Made by a program: the position numbers and the translations under genes | Assembly (NCBI GenBank): GCA_903813345.2 | Contig: CAIIXF020000003.1 | Span: forward strand, 26,615,248-26,679,247 | DNA length: 64,000 nucleotides | DNA from: Owenia fusiformis | Taxonomy: Eukaryota > Annelida > Polychaeta > Sabellida > Oweniidae | Reading direction: 5' to 3' | The notes under the pieces: generated by a model | The model's input: the letters and a program-made list of their open reading frames with translations, nothing else | What the model was told of the DNA's origin: nothing | Databases searched by the model: none | Shown: piece after piece, positions 1 to 12,413 of the stretch | Layout: every line of letters begins with the position of its first letter | Numbering within the stretch: position 1 is the stretch's first letter

Positions 1-109
1 ATAAATGCAGGATTTTCCTGGTTGGTCTTACAATAATTGTGTAACACTTTTATGAGTGATAATAATCAGCGCTTTAATTGTGATATCACAACCATAAGTT
101 TTAGACTGG

Positions 110-119
110 TTTATTTATT
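110..119 (-). terminator. Candidate polyadenylation signal of the MARVEL gene
   Basis: Two overlapping AATAAA hexamers on the minus strand (TTTATTTATT on plus) lie about 515 bases after the TAA at 632-634. The sequence between is AT-rich and otherwise featureless. Confidence 0.45.
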
Positions 120-631
120 TCCTATTCTTCATAAATCAACAACTCTTAAGGTTATACACATAAGGCACATTTTAAAGCATGATATGGTATGTTGAGCCAA
201 GAGCTATCCAAATGATTAAATGATATAAAATGTTATTTCCACAGGCATTTGGAAACTATCTTCCCAGCACAAACATTCGCTTAAAACATTCCCCCAGGAA
301 AAACATGTGCTTAAAATTCTGTATATTTCTATATCTTGTGGATTCCTTTAAATAATAATTATAACATCCCATGTATAAATATGATAGATATGATGAAACC
401 TTATAACTGATCGTTCTTAAAACAACCCTATGGTCATATTATTTCACACATTTTCTCTTTAATATTTGAATAAAGTCGCTACGTTTCTTACAATCCATAC
501 AAAATTGAGTCAGAACTCAATTCCTATAAACTTTAACCCTGGGTAATTTCTCTTTACTTGAACTTGATTTCACACTAGAAATAATAATGACCATTGTGAT
601 ATTTCATTGATGTTTTTTGTCACTGGTTTGT

Positions 632-3600
632 TTAGTATTGTTGGGTGGTCTCGGTTGTTGTAACGGTGGTGGTTCCTGTAGAGGTACCACCCCCTGATGA
701 TGTGGTCAATCCTCCATTTGCTCTCCAGTTACGGAATTGGAAAAATGTGTCAACTGCGTAAACTGCTGTTGTTGCAAATGCGAAAAACTGAAATTCAAAA
801 TATATAGGTATTACGTATAGGTGGAGATTGTATATATTTGTTATGCAATCTAAATACTGAGCTCTGATTAGAGAAACTGTATTATAGCATCAAGAACTGT
901 CAATCAATGGGAATTAATTAGTTGGGCTTAATTGTGTACAATAACAATTTTAAAATCTCCAAAGAAAAATTGGGAGGCTTTATTCTTTGATCTGCCAATT
1001 TATCACTATAACATAAACTTATTTTTTCTGAGGTAAGATAACTTTCTATTAGGGCTAAAGATAATAGTCTTTCTTAAGGCTCCTGTGACTCTCATCTCCT
1101 AAATCCCCACAATGAGGTGAAGTAAATTCATATTGAGGTGATGTAACTCCACAATGCGATAACGTAGATTCATATTGAGATGAAGTAACTCCACAGTGCG
1201 ATAACGTAGATTCATATTGAGGTGATGTAACTCCACAATGCGATAACGTAGATTCATATTGAGATGAATAACTCCACAGTGTGGTGAAGTAGATTCATAT
1301 TGAGGTGATGTAACTCCACAGTGTGGTGAAGTAGATTCATATTGAGGTAAAGTAACTCCACAATGCGATAATGTAGATTCATATTGAGGTGATGTAACTC
1401 CACAAAGAGGTAGAGTAGATTCATATTGAGGTGAAGTAACTCCACAATGAGGTGAAATAGATTTATATTGAGGTGAAGTAGATTCATATTGAGATGAAGT
1501 AACTCCCCAATGACGCAAAGTCGATTCATACTGAGATGAAGTAAGTCCAAAATGAGGTGAAGTAAAGTCATATTGAGGTAAAGTAACTCCGTAATGAGGT
1601 GAAGTAGATTCATATTGAGGTAAAGTAACTCCGTAATGAGGCGAAATAGATTTATATTGAGGTGAAGTAAATCCACAATAGGGTAAAGTAGATTCATATT
1701 GAGGTGAAGTAACTCCCCAATGATGCAAAGTAGATTCATACTGAGGTGGAATAATTCCAAAATGAGGTTAAGTAGATTCATATTGAGGTGAAGTAACTCC
1801 ATAATGGAGTGAAGTAGATTCATATTAAGGTGAAGTAATGAGGTGAAATAAATCCAACGGGAGGTGAAGACAGGAGGGCAGATATTTGATGCAGACTACA
1901 CAGCTACTCCCTATTGGAGACTAAATATAAATGTATAAACCATACTCACTGCAGTAGCCCCAATGGATGAGTGCCAATGGCCCCGGACTGCAGCCACAAT
2001 ACCACAGATGAGGAAAAACAGAGTGAACACGCAATAGTAGATGAACTCCTAAAATAACAATTACAATTATCAATGCTAGGAAAATTAATCACTTCAAATA
2101 TACATTATTGTATATTATATGCACAGTGATCTCCCCAATATTGGTGTAACCAGGTTTTGCACTCCTGGTACTACAGTGCATTATGTTAAACATTACATGC
2201 CACCCTGTTGAAAATCTCTATATTTTGGCAATACCGGTCTATTTTGACCAGAATAGGAAAACTAGGATTTGTACCACGTTGAGAAAATTCCTGGGGAGAC
2301 CACTGGTATACAATGCAAAATAATACAAGGCTGATAACACAGCACAATGATAACATGTTTCATGACACAATTGTAAAAAGGTTATATTCTAGAAAATTGA
2401 ATTAGAATTGACTTCAAAAATCTTAAATTTTCATTATTTTTAAAATCTAACAATTGACTCATTGGTAGCTAATTTTTAAGGTGCTAACAAAATGTACTAG
2501 ATGAATACAGTCATACATATTATTTTATAGAAACTCATAAATAGGCATGTGTATTGTGTTTTAAAGGGATACTCCTAGCCATCCTGTTGCTGTCTTGATA
2601 TGGTTGTTAAGAACCATTTATAAACTATCAATAAATAGGCCCATAGCCAGGATTAGCCAAGGAGGGGGTTCAATTCTAGGGGGTTCACTTCAAACCCCCC
2701 AAATCACCCCTGGCTATGGGCCTGATGAATATAAAAAAATATCAAATTTGATCACTTAAAAATATTTTGTTCATTTCAAAGGGCTGCCATTTTAAAAAAT
2801 ACTTCTTAATTTTCATATATTGAAACAATATACAAGAAGCGCAAAGTCACCTATATTTAAGTTCCACATATATTAGGTTTCCACATTTATATAGAGTGGT
2901 TTTGCTTAAAAAATAAGTTCTATGAAAGTCAATTTTTGCCAATCTCCTTGCTTATTAACTTCCCTGTTAGAAAGATGGCAGCATACTATGGCAGTACTAG
3001 AGATGACCAACAAAATTTTAAATCATCCCTTTTGATCATACTAAAACAATTTCTCATATTTTATGAAGAAAATGTTTAGCAACTATATAAGGAAAGCAAT
3101 GGAGTTAAGAGTATACCTTTAAACCCATAACAAAATTTTAAAACAAACCTTATGTTCAGTCTTAACCCATCAGGATGAAAAAATTGTAATTCTCTGGGCT
3201 ATTTGTAGGCTTCATTCATACTATAATGCTAATACTCCAAACAGAAATTTAAATTTCTCCGAGTTAAAATATATATTTTATCCCAGGTGTTTTGAGAAAC
3301 ATCCATCCATAATCATAATTCTAATATCATTTTGTCTAACTAAAAACTGAATGATGTACCACTGGCGGATTAGGGGGGGGGGACTGGGGGCCCGGGCCCC
3401 CCCCCCCTTGGGTGGGCCCAGAAAAAAAAATTGGGCCCAAAAAACTTTTGGGCCAAACAAGGCCTTCAGGCCCCAAAAAGTGGGCCTTTTTGGTCATTAC
3501 TGGGCCTTTTAAGGCCTTATTTTTTAATTTCAGGCCAAATTTTAAAGAAAATGGGCCTCAAAATTTCAAAATTTGGGCCCACTTATGGATTTTAGGGACC

Positions 3601-6600
3601 CAAAATTTTTTTCCGCGCAAGTGCTGACAATTTTTTCACTGACCTGAACTTTGGGCCCCCCCCCCTTGTTGCTTCCTAGTTCCGCCCCTGTGTACTAACA
3701 TTGATACTTTTCCAACATCATTGTTGTAAACAACACAACAATGAATGAAAACTGTACTTACAATTAGAAGCCTCCATCCTGGCATCCTATCCATGAGACC
3801 AATGATGTAGAAGATGAGGAGGAGCCCTGTGCTAAAGAAGGAAGAGATGGAGACAAACTCCACCCAACCCTGTAAGCTGCCCCACCACGCTACCACAGCG
3901 CAGATAAAGGTTATCAGAGAGAGCACCTAGATAGCATCATATAGACACAATCAATTGTGTTAAATAACTGCTATTTACATTAGAAACCATGCAGCCTTTC
4001 CAAACCTCCTAACCAATCGAGGCACAAGCCATAACAGTTCCAATGGCACAGCCAGGGATCTCAAACACATGCACCTCCATACTTGTTGATGCATTCAGTC
4101 AAATATCCTCATTCCCAATATTCTAATATGTTAGTGCTACCAAAATGCATTCATAAACTGAAGAGCCAAAGAAGGCCATCCATTAGTTTAAAACAAGCCC
4201 TTGCAAAGATTCAATCAATGGGGCCAACGTTTCCAATTGTTAAGGAGGTTGTGCAGTTTAGTTTTAGTACAGGTGATGCAATAAGAGAAAGAAGAAGCCC
4301 AAGTGCCCAAGTACCATTAATTCCTGACAGCCAGATGAGTTCCTTAGTGACATCGTGTTTGTCACCATGACAATGAATAAATGAAAAGATGGCTGGATTG
4401 AGAACTTTTATCACCCATCGTCTAATTAATAATTGTACTTGTTAAAGCATATATTTTCATCTGAAGCTTCAATTTACAATCAGTACCCATGGAAATGGTA
4501 TGTATAGTCAGACAACAGTATTTTAATATTAAATATATCCCAGCGTCTGGTTACATGACTTCTGGTTCCACACCTTTGCATGGGGCTTTTCACCAATTTG
4601 CTAACTTACATTTAGCACCTATATTCCCTTGTAGTTTCAGCTTCTGACCCCCGGTGGTCATGTTTCCTCCATATTATATGTTTCCCTCAAATATGCATCG
4701 ACGACCCTCAAAATTGTCTATGTTTATTCAGATAATAAACTTACACATTCATCCATGGTCCTGGTATAATTTGGTTCCGACTATTTACATCAACCACTCA
4801 TATTTTCTGCAGGTTTTCCAAAAATAACTTGCAATCAATAGCCCTGGAAGACTGATTTGTTGAGCGACTATTTTTTGGTGTATTCTTCAAATGTCAACTT
4901 ACAATGAGTATCCATGGTCCTGGCAGCTTGCCAATAAGGCTGCTGACATGCAGGAGGAGCCAGATGATACAACAAACGAATGACGCCATGGAAACAAATC
5001 CATTCCAGCCACCGCCATAGGGTTGCCAATACGGCCAAATCACCCCACATATAAATGTGATCAAACTTAGCACCTACAACAAATGCGCCATTCAAAAGTT
5101 TATGTGGGATCCCCAACATGCGGCAACTCTGTCAGTTCCCATGTCTGAGCCAGGGATCACACATATGCATGTACCTTTATATTAGTTGACTGAGTCAGTG
5201 TAATTCGTTCCCCATAGTACATGTATGTATGATACCATATTAATACTCCTAAAATGCATTTAAAACAGCAGAGAGCATCCATTAGTATATAACAAGCCCT
5301 CAATACCAAGCAAGCAAGCAATCAATTATTTAGGCTAGTTTCTAATTGTTAATAAAGTTTTAATGGAGTTTTTGCAATGGCATTAATAAATACCGGTATA
5401 TGCAATGCAATGAGGGAATGAAGAAGCCAGATAAAGCTGCTCATCGTTATCTTTCTGATTGCTAGATAAGTTGCATATTGACATCATACCTATCACCATG
5501 ACAATAATGTAAAAGAAAGTTCAGGAAAAAGATAGATGTACAGTGTAGTCTAGACAACGTACTTATACACAGCCAATAGTCAGTTCATTTGGTGCCGAAA
5601 CATCACCGAAATTTGCCACCCAAACAGCGTCGAAAATCAGATTGCATTTTGGGAGTGTAATATCATTTATGACAGATACGCTTTCCAAGATTTAACTGTC
5701 GGAGTAAGGAACTAAACCACTGTAATTGACGTTACAAACAGAAGTGAAGAAGTAAGACATCTAACACATCAACTGATATTCACAGACTGACATTTTGCCA
5801 TGTCTAAATTTTTCAGTAGAGGGCTTCAACTGGCAGTCACGGGATATGAATGCCACCTTCGCAGCAGCCTTAACATCTGTACTCTTGGACCATTACAGAA
5901 CCGTTCATATCACATAGGCAAGATGCCCAATGCTGAAACTCAACTACTTCTACTATCTCCACTTGCTAAAACCCAGAAGAATGGTCAGGCTTGATCGGAC
6001 AATGAAACATGGACAGGGTCAGCATGAGCATTCCTAAAAACTTGCTGGCCACCAACCTCTTCCATTGCTGCAATGCAGACTTAAGGAGAGACATAATCTG
6101 AGACCTTTGTACCAATGGAGAGAAGGATCTAATGGCCTCCAATGAAGGTTCAACAACCACTAACTATGAAAATGGTGTGAGTCTGACTATAGTATATTAA
6201 TGTCTAATGTCTGATTGGGTGAATACAGTACCAGTTCTACACCCATGTATTGTATGGAGTTTTTCACCAAATGGTTATTTTACCCTTTTTACTTACACAA
6301 AGGAAATGGCAGATACTTTTGTTTTCAGAAATTAGATGGTAGAAATTTTGTGATAAATGATAGAAGTGCACAAAGAGATAATTAGGATTCAAATATGAAC
6401 CATGGGATAACACCTCTTCTTCTTACCACTCCTTGTAGCTTCAGCTTCTGGCTCCTGGTAGTCACAATTCCCTGATGTTATATGTTTCGCTCAAATTAAC
6501 TTACAATGTGTATCAACGACCCTCATAGCTGGCTATGTTTATTATATGACAAACTTACACATCCATGGTCCTGGGTTCCGACTATTTGCGCCAAACAGCT

Positions 6601-9047
6601 GTCATATTTTCTCTAGGTTTTCCCATAAGAACTTAAAACCAATGGTCCTGGAAGATTGATCTGTTGAGTAACTACTTTTTGGTGTTTTTTCCAAATGATT
6701 AACTTACGATGAGCATCCATGGTCCTGGTAACTGGCTGATCAAACTGCTGACGTGTAGGAGCAACCAGACGATACAACAAATGAATGATGTCATGGAAAC
6801 GAAACCATTCCAGGCTCCACCCTGGGCTTGCCACCACGGCCAAATCACTCCACATATGAATGTGATCAAACTTAACACCTACAACACAACACATGCCATT
6901 CACCTCTTGTGTGCCCAGATCAACAGATATATATGTTTTCATTACCCACAAACAACATGTGATTTTCTCCAATTGCTTTTACCAGAACTATTTCCATATG
7001 GAGATTATAATTTTCAATATTTTGCCTGTTGTCTCCATTCAATGTTACTTGTTGTCATAAATTGCAATGAAACTCCTGCATTACTCTGGACAGATTACAT
7101 TTCAACAAAATGACCTTTAAATGTGTATGTCTGCCGAATGAACACCAAATCAGGTTTTAAGATTGAAAAATTGTAAAATTGGTCCAATAATGAAATGCTC
7201 TGGTATGCAAGAGATTTAATTCACGAACTTGGTGATTGTGGCCGGGAGAATAAAATCAATAATATAAATGCAAATTCAGCTGGTATACATAGACTTAGAT
7301 TTTCCCCAATATTTCTTTCAATGTCAGAATGTAGCAACTCTGGTAGGAATCCCCATTGATCAAGGAAGGAAGATAATTAAAACAAGGCATTAAGATGCAA
7401 AATGTCACCACCTGTTTGTTACAGACACTGACTGCCATACACCAACCGCCATCCAAATGAATTGGAGACCATAACAATATGTCACCACTTCTGGTGGTGA
7501 CATAAAAGATTAGGGGGACAAAATGCAGTTTTATAATAGTTTCACAACATGCAAAAAGCAACCATATATACCAAAATCAAACCATTACAGCATTTTCTTG
7601 GTCAAGTTAGTCTTGCATCAAGCATTTTATACCAAGTAACCCCATAACATAACATATATACTGTGAGCAAGAATATACATGAAGCAGGGGGGAGTTAGGA
7701 TAGACTTGATGCAAGACTTAAATACTGTTACTTCTACAAAGTTTTGGATAATCATTATTCAGGAATGCAACATATCATCAGAGATCACGGTAGACGTTCG
7801 CCATTCGCCAATTGCGAATTTTCGAAAGAGGTGGCGAAAAATATGTAAAGGTATTTCGCAGTTATGGCGAATTAGAGGTGTCACGGTTTCCCGATATTGG
7901 ACCGAATTTCGGTCCAGATGCTTCGGTTCGGGACATGGGACAGGAAGGGTTAATATCGGTACATAGATTCCTTCACTAAAATGCATAAAAACGTGTATAA
8001 ATAGCGAGGAACACCTCCGATTTCGTTCTGAAATATTTTCACTTACCTCGTACCTAGATTACACTTCTTTGCATTGAAAAGTGTTATTAACGGACCCGCG
8101 ATTTCAGGTAGATGGTAATGCTTGTTCGTAAATTTCTTTATCGTCGTTCGCAAATCTAGTGCATTATCAGTATGCCGGATGTAGGAAAGAAATTGAAAAA
8201 TCGAGCCGGCATCTAAGTCGAAAAAGTCGGCAGTTTGGAAGTATTTTGGGACTCCGATATCACAAGGTAAACGAATTGGTAATATTACACCGTGCAGACT
8301 ATGTGAAATGCCGATCACATTCGCGGCAGATGCTTTACATTCAATTTTAATGGACGTTTTTTTATTCCTGAATATGATTTTGAAAAGTGAAACTGAAAGT
8401 GAAACTGTCATCATCAGACATTTCATCATTTTTAATGTTCTGTCCCGTCCCATCCCGAAAGTAACGTGTTGAGACCATTTGTACCGTTCCGTACCGTACC
8501 GAAATTTTCTTGGACCGTGACACCTCTATTGCGAATTCCCTTTTTTACGGTTTTTCAAAATGGCTAATTCATATTTTGGTTGGCTAAAAATATTTTGGAA
8601 GATTTAGCCACAATGGCTAACAAGTTTTTTCAACTATCGTGATCTCTGATATCATGTTGTAAGCTATTATCCAGATAAGCAAGGCATGTATCATAATAAA
8701 GTGTATGTTATTTATTTTATATTTTATATATCATTATTTTATTCATAGCTTTTTTGACATTACATGTACATGCTTTAGAGTATGCGTGTGAATGTTTCTG
8801 ATTTTCTCTGGCATTTTCTATTATTTCAGATTTAATATCTTTAGACTTAATCCCATGATAATCTAATTATGAATTCCGTCAAAGATAATCATATTTAAGA
8901 AATACTTACAATTTCTACAATTTTGAGGATTCCTGGTATAGTTTTAATATAGTCTACATTCACATTAATGCGTGGTCCCGAAGATGAGCTACTTGTAGTA
9001 GTTGTTTTTGTTTCATAGGTGGAGGGCATTCCGCTTTCATCTGCCAT
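632..9047 (-). CDS. MARVEL-domain four-helix membrane protein (CMTM/plasmolipin-like), split gene
   Basis: Coding exons, in transcript order: 9047-8910 (46 codons, ATG at 9047-9045), one of three alternative exon 2 copies (6878-6708, 5073-4903 or 3926-3762), 2048-1950 (33 codons) and 787-632 (51 codons plus TAA). All junctions are GT-AG and phase 0, giving 185-187 aa. The N-terminus is a short Ser/Thr-rich cytosolic tail followed by DYIKTIPGILKIVEI, the juxtamembrane signature of CMTM/plasmolipin proteins. Exon 2 supplies helices 1 and 2, exon 3 helix 3 (IYYCVFTLFFLICGIVAAV) and exon 4 helix 4 plus a Thr-rich tail ending TETTQQY. Known family members are tetraspanning proteins of membrane traffic and membrane domains; the substrate or partner here is unknown. 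An acceptor at 9084-9085 (TTTTCAG) upstream of the ATG implies a separate 5' UTR exon. The family call is firm; the exact orthologue (CMTM4, CMTM8 or plasmolipin) is not resolved. Confidence 0.85.
1106..1850. repeat. Minisatellite with 21-bp subunits in a 42-bp higher-order unit
   Basis: The array alternates two related 21-mers, AGGTGAAGTAGATTCATATT(G) and AGGTGAAGTAACTCCACAAT(G), giving about 17 higher-order units in the last intron of the MARVEL gene. Because 42 is divisible by 3, the array stays open in several minus-strand frames as 14-residue repeats. That is a by-product of the unit length, not a gene. Confidence 0.9.
2637..2723. mobile_element. Short MITE-like inverted repeat
   Basis: AGGCCCATAGCCAGG at 2637-2651 is repeated inverted as CCTGGCTATGGGCCT at 2709-2723. 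The 87-bp body is G-run/C-run rich. No clear target-site duplication is visible. Confidence 0.6.
3360..3693. mobile_element. G/C-run-rich element with imperfect inverted ends
   Basis: The left end CACTGGCGGATTAGG and right end CCTAGTTCCGCCCCTGTG are imperfect inverted copies. Between them are runs of G and C and repeated GGGCC motifs. It lies in the intron between exons 2a and 3. Open frames across it are low-complexity artefacts. Confidence 0.5.
3762..3926 (-). CDS. Alternative exon 2a of the MARVEL gene (most divergent version)
   Basis: This 165-bp, 55-codon exon is flanked by AG at 3927-3928 and a GTAAG donor at 3757-3761, phase 0 at both ends. It begins VLSLITFICAVVAWWGSLQG and ends MPGWRLLI. 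It encodes the same two helices as exons 2b and 2c, but the loop and second helix differ strongly (FFSTGLLLIFYIIGLM). It is the exon 2 copy nearest exon 3. Using one copy gives the normal four helices; including two would give six, so mutually exclusive use is inferred. Confidence 0.85.
4471..4860 (-). repeat. Serial decayed copies of the exon 2 3' end and donor, beside exon 2b
   Basis: Reading minus, motifs like CCAGGACCATGG followed by a GTAAG-type donor recur near 4826-4856 (now GCAAGT), 4740-4765 (GTAAG kept), about 4700-4720 (heavily decayed) and 4476-4500 (CCATGGGTACTGATT then GTAAAT). They match the last 20-30 bases of functional exon 2. Several are spaced roughly 40-90 bases apart. 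No acceptor or body of an exon accompanies them. Confidence 0.6.
4903..5073 (-). CDS. Alternative exon 2b of the MARVEL gene
   Basis: This 171-bp, 57-codon exon has an AG acceptor at 5074-5075 and a GTAAG donor at 4898-4902, phase 0. It starts VLSLITFICGVIWPYWQPYG and ends LPGPWILI. It differs from exon 2c at about 10 of 57 residues, mostly in the extracellular loop (YWQPYGGG versus WWQAQGGA). Intron sequence on its transcript-downstream side is also shared with the exon 2c copy, so the duplicated unit was larger than the exon (about 1.8 kb between donors). Confidence 0.85.
6490..6660 (-). repeat. Serial decayed copies of the exon 2 3' end and donor, beside exon 2c
   Basis: These are the equivalent array downstream (in transcript sense) of exon 2c. 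Fragments at about 6500-6540 (ending ACACATT then GTAAG), 6555-6580 (CCAGGACCATGGATG then GTAAG) and 6622-6655 (CCAGGACCATTGG, donor lost) match both the exon 2 end and the array beside exon 2b. The array therefore predates duplication of the 1.8-kb unit. Confidence 0.6.
6708..6878 (-). CDS. Alternative exon 2c of the MARVEL gene
   Basis: This 171-bp, 57-codon exon has an AG acceptor at 6879-6880 and a GTAAG donor at 6703-6707, phase 0. It starts VLSLITFICGVIWPWWQAQG and ends LPGPWMLI. It is the version closest to exon 1. The reading frame is intact with no stop or splice-site damage, so it looks functional rather than a relic. Confidence 0.85.
7779..8648. mobile_element. Non-autonomous DNA transposon with 7-bp ATATCAT duplication
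   Basis: The ends CAGAGATCACG (7779-) and CGTGATCTCTG (-8648) are inverted, and ATATCAT occurs directly at both flanks (7772-7778 and 8649-8655). The element lies in intron 1 of the MARVEL gene. It carries no recognisable transposase and contains a second element. Confidence 0.75.
7874..8527. mobile_element. Nested transposon with AGAGGTGTCACGGT ends
   Basis: AGAGGTGTCACGGT at 7874-7887 is perfectly inverted as ACCGTGACACCTCT at 8514-8527. Subterminal sequence is rich in GGTCC/CGGTACC palindromes. GCGAATT lies close to both ends, a possible imprecise target duplication. No transposase ORF is seen. It sits wholly inside the 7779-8648 element, so it inserted later. Confidence 0.7.
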
Positions 9048-9083
9048 TTTGATTTCTTTATTGTTCCCTTTTGGAAGTCACTC

Positions 9084-12000
9084 CTGAAAAGACAGAATAA
9101 GATTGATCCAATGAAGTTTAATGATTAACGTTTTGATTATTAAAAACCATGTGACTTGCATGAGTCATATCAATATCTTCAATAAGGAGCTCCCATATAT
9201 GATAATCATCCATAGTCATATCATAAATCCAAAAATGTACAAGTAGATTAAAAAGGTGGAACCAATAACAAAAAAATGCAATAAGCGCAAATTAAAGAAA
9301 AATCCCTGACTATCAGGTTCTGCGCAATTCCAATCACTATAAGTCAATGAAAGTTATAATCAAACTTCATTAGTCACATTTGGCATAAGATATTTCAAGG
9401 TGTATTCACATAACAAAGATTCTAACATATGGTTACCATGCCAACTGACAACATCTTGCAACTGGAAACTATCTGTTGCTATAACAACCTTCCACACATA
9501 CCTTAACAAATACAGTTTGTTTACACCTGTCTTCACCACAACTAGTGTAAAGCCATATACAGTTTATAAAATGTCACAGTGTTCTGACTTTATAAAATAG
9601 AATCTTGATAAATATAGTAAGAGGAAAAGGTGGAATTTCCTTGTACAGTTGTACTACTAGGGATTTATGACTCAACTTGAAGTAAAATATAAAGTAATAA
9701 AACTGGTATAACATACTAGGCACCTTTCTCCCTAATCATGTTAACCAATATAGGGGGGCCCCAATATATACGGATTATGCTGATGTTAGCTGACCATCCT
9801 GATTCCTGATTAACTGAACTTAACGACATAAGGAGCAAGCACCATTTCTTTAAGTCACATTTAAAACTGTTCTTTAAGTCACATTTAAAACTGTTCTATA
9901 TAATTATGAATTCTGCCTTATTGCACTGCGTGTAGAGAATCAGTGACGTTAGGATTACAAAACTATTTCCTCATACTCAAGTCCTATTTTAGTACATCAT
10001 CCACCTGTTGCTTACTCAACTTTACAGTAAAGTGTATGGTACAGTAAAACTTGTATTTGTGGTACGCCTCAGGTCACTCTTAAATGTTCTACTTGAAAGT
10101 GTTTCACTTAAGGTTTTATAGCAGGTTTTACAGAATACAAACTACACTATTCATTTGATTTGGAAAATGTACATATGTATTTTGTATAACTTCAACATCA
10201 AACACACAAATTGTTGACATAGAACAGTGACCTAATTGTCACTACATTTATTTGAAACTTTACATTAACTTCATTTTTTTATCATTTTAAAAATTATAAA
10301 AATTTTGAATAGTTGCCCTTAAATAGGAAATATTGGTATAAATCAGGATAAAATGGGATGATTTGACTAAATTGAGCAGAACCTTGAAAATGAGAATTTT
10401 TGATAGATAAAGTCTTCACCTTTTAAACATGTTCCTACCACCTTATAAGCTCGAGTTAATATAAAAACAAACTGATATACTGTACAACAGACAGAATAAA
10501 TCAGATTCAAGCTGTTGCCTCTTGATCAAGTTGAACGAGAAAATAATTTTTCTAAAGGCAAAATCCATACACTAAGGTCAATCACAGAGTCAATGAATCA
10601 TTTTCCAAAAATGAAGCAAAATCAAGAGTAAAAAATATGTGGAAAATTTATAACCGGGTAAAAAAATTTAAAAATACAAATAAACAATTTGTCACATTCC
10701 ATTTACCTGTTCTCTGTTCTCACTCAGTTTCTACTTCAATATGTCAATTCATCCACCTGTTGAACACCATAACCACCAATATATCGACAGATCAACAACT
10801 TTTCATAATCCAACATGTAAGGCCATAACAGATCATCAGTTGCATAAAATGGAGGTTAAATTCCAAGTAGCTGATCATGGATGTCTTCTTATAGACTACA
10901 CCTTTATTTTTAGAGCTGAACTTCACAAAAAACAAACTCCCACTATGTTACTGACTGTTATAATACTTTCAGCGCTGACCCAAAAATAAACAAAACTTAA
11001 CAATTTCCTCAGGGTGTTTCATTTAAGGGTGTTTACAGTTTTGACATTTGCCATGAAAAAGGTAAAGGATGGGCCACTTAATTATAAGGTTGTTTTTACA
11101 AAAAATGGTTTGTTGTTTTCATAGTAGCAGACAAAGGGGTGGGGGCAAACTCTTATTTCTATTCATTTATTTTTCTTCAAAAGGTGAGCACTAATGCATA
11201 TAAGCCATATATATTTTCAAAAAGGTGTTCAAATATTGACCCCCTCCCATTAAATATCCCAGTACATTTGGTTATACCCGTGGAACCTCCTTAACACGTC
11301 TTCATACATTAACTGAGCATGAAGCAGGGGTTTCACTAGTATATCTCACAACAGGCTAAATAAATGAAAACAACAGGCAAAATCAATAGAAATCATAAAT
11401 TCAACATGGAAAAGTTGAAAAGTCTAAAAACAACAAGTGATTTTGTGATTTTAACAAATGATGAAAATCACCCACTGCTAATAAAATCCTGAAAAAGAGT
11501 CCAACTGAACAGTGGGACTACAGTCAATATGAGATAATTGGCAATGATTGTCCATTTACCCAAAATTTCTTTATCTCATAAATGGTACAGCCCTGAAAAT
11601 TCAACATCTTTAAAAAAGACTATTACATGGAAACTGCAAAGTGGTACCATTCTATTTTGTATTTTCTCTACCAATGTAAATACTCTCTGAGTCACTGAAG
11701 TTGCATGTAGCTGTAAAACTTCTAAGTGATTTAAAAATTTCTGTGAAATTAACATTTTGGCAATGAAAACATCACAGGCTGTATCAATAAATCATTAACA
11801 CATACACTGTCAATAATGAATATCATAATAAAATAATATAATAAATTCAAACATGACTGTATTCCCACCTTTTATAAACTGTGAACAAAGTCAATATATT
11901 TCACTCGGTATCTATTCTTCGATACAATACCTAGCTGGTATTAAGTGTTTCGTTCACTGCTAAACTCAAACTTGGGAATAGGAAATAAACAGACGATTAT

Positions 12001-12413
12001 GAGGAGTTTTCAGGTTCGAATCCTAATTAAATTTAAAGAGCTTGGATATATTAATATAGACCTCAGATTGCTATAATCAAGTAATAAATACCTTAGGGCT
12101 AGGCACAAAAGCTTTTTTAATTTGAACCAAGAAAACATTTGTGCCTATAGCCCTGCAGTATTTACTCGCTGATATAATACCTCCTCTTCAGTTTATATTA
12201 ATATATTATCAGATGATGTAAAAGAATTACACATTTAAAAGTAAACTTTCAATAAATCAATTGTGCAAGCCACAAAGGTTCAAGTGAAAATATAAGTGAT
12301 AAATACAAATGCAAGGCATGATGTAATTTCCGGTATCAGAGAGATTCATAAAATTTATCATTCATCTTGAGATTCCAGAAGCATTAGATAAAAAGTGACT
12401 CTGATAATATAAG
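9084..12413. other. No gene seen
   Basis: This is AT-rich sequence without a convincing ORF or splice-bounded exon. A 24-base direct duplication (CTTTAAGTCACATTTAAAAC type) is visible near 9848-9897, and a small inverted repeat (AGGGCTAGGCACAAA / TTTGTGCCTATAGCCCT) at about 12084-12155. If the 5' UTR exon near 18986 is real, this is intron. Confidence 0.6.

Noticed and set aside
1099-1823. Repetitive minus-strand ORFs of about 190-210 codons
   Set aside because: They are translations of the 42-bp minisatellite inside a MARVEL intron. Two different frames are open at once, as expected of a repeat whose length is a multiple of 3.
6709-7113. 134-codon plus-strand ORF across exon 2c
   Set aside because: It is the shadow of MARVEL exon 2c on the opposite strand, and its start codon is inside the real exon.
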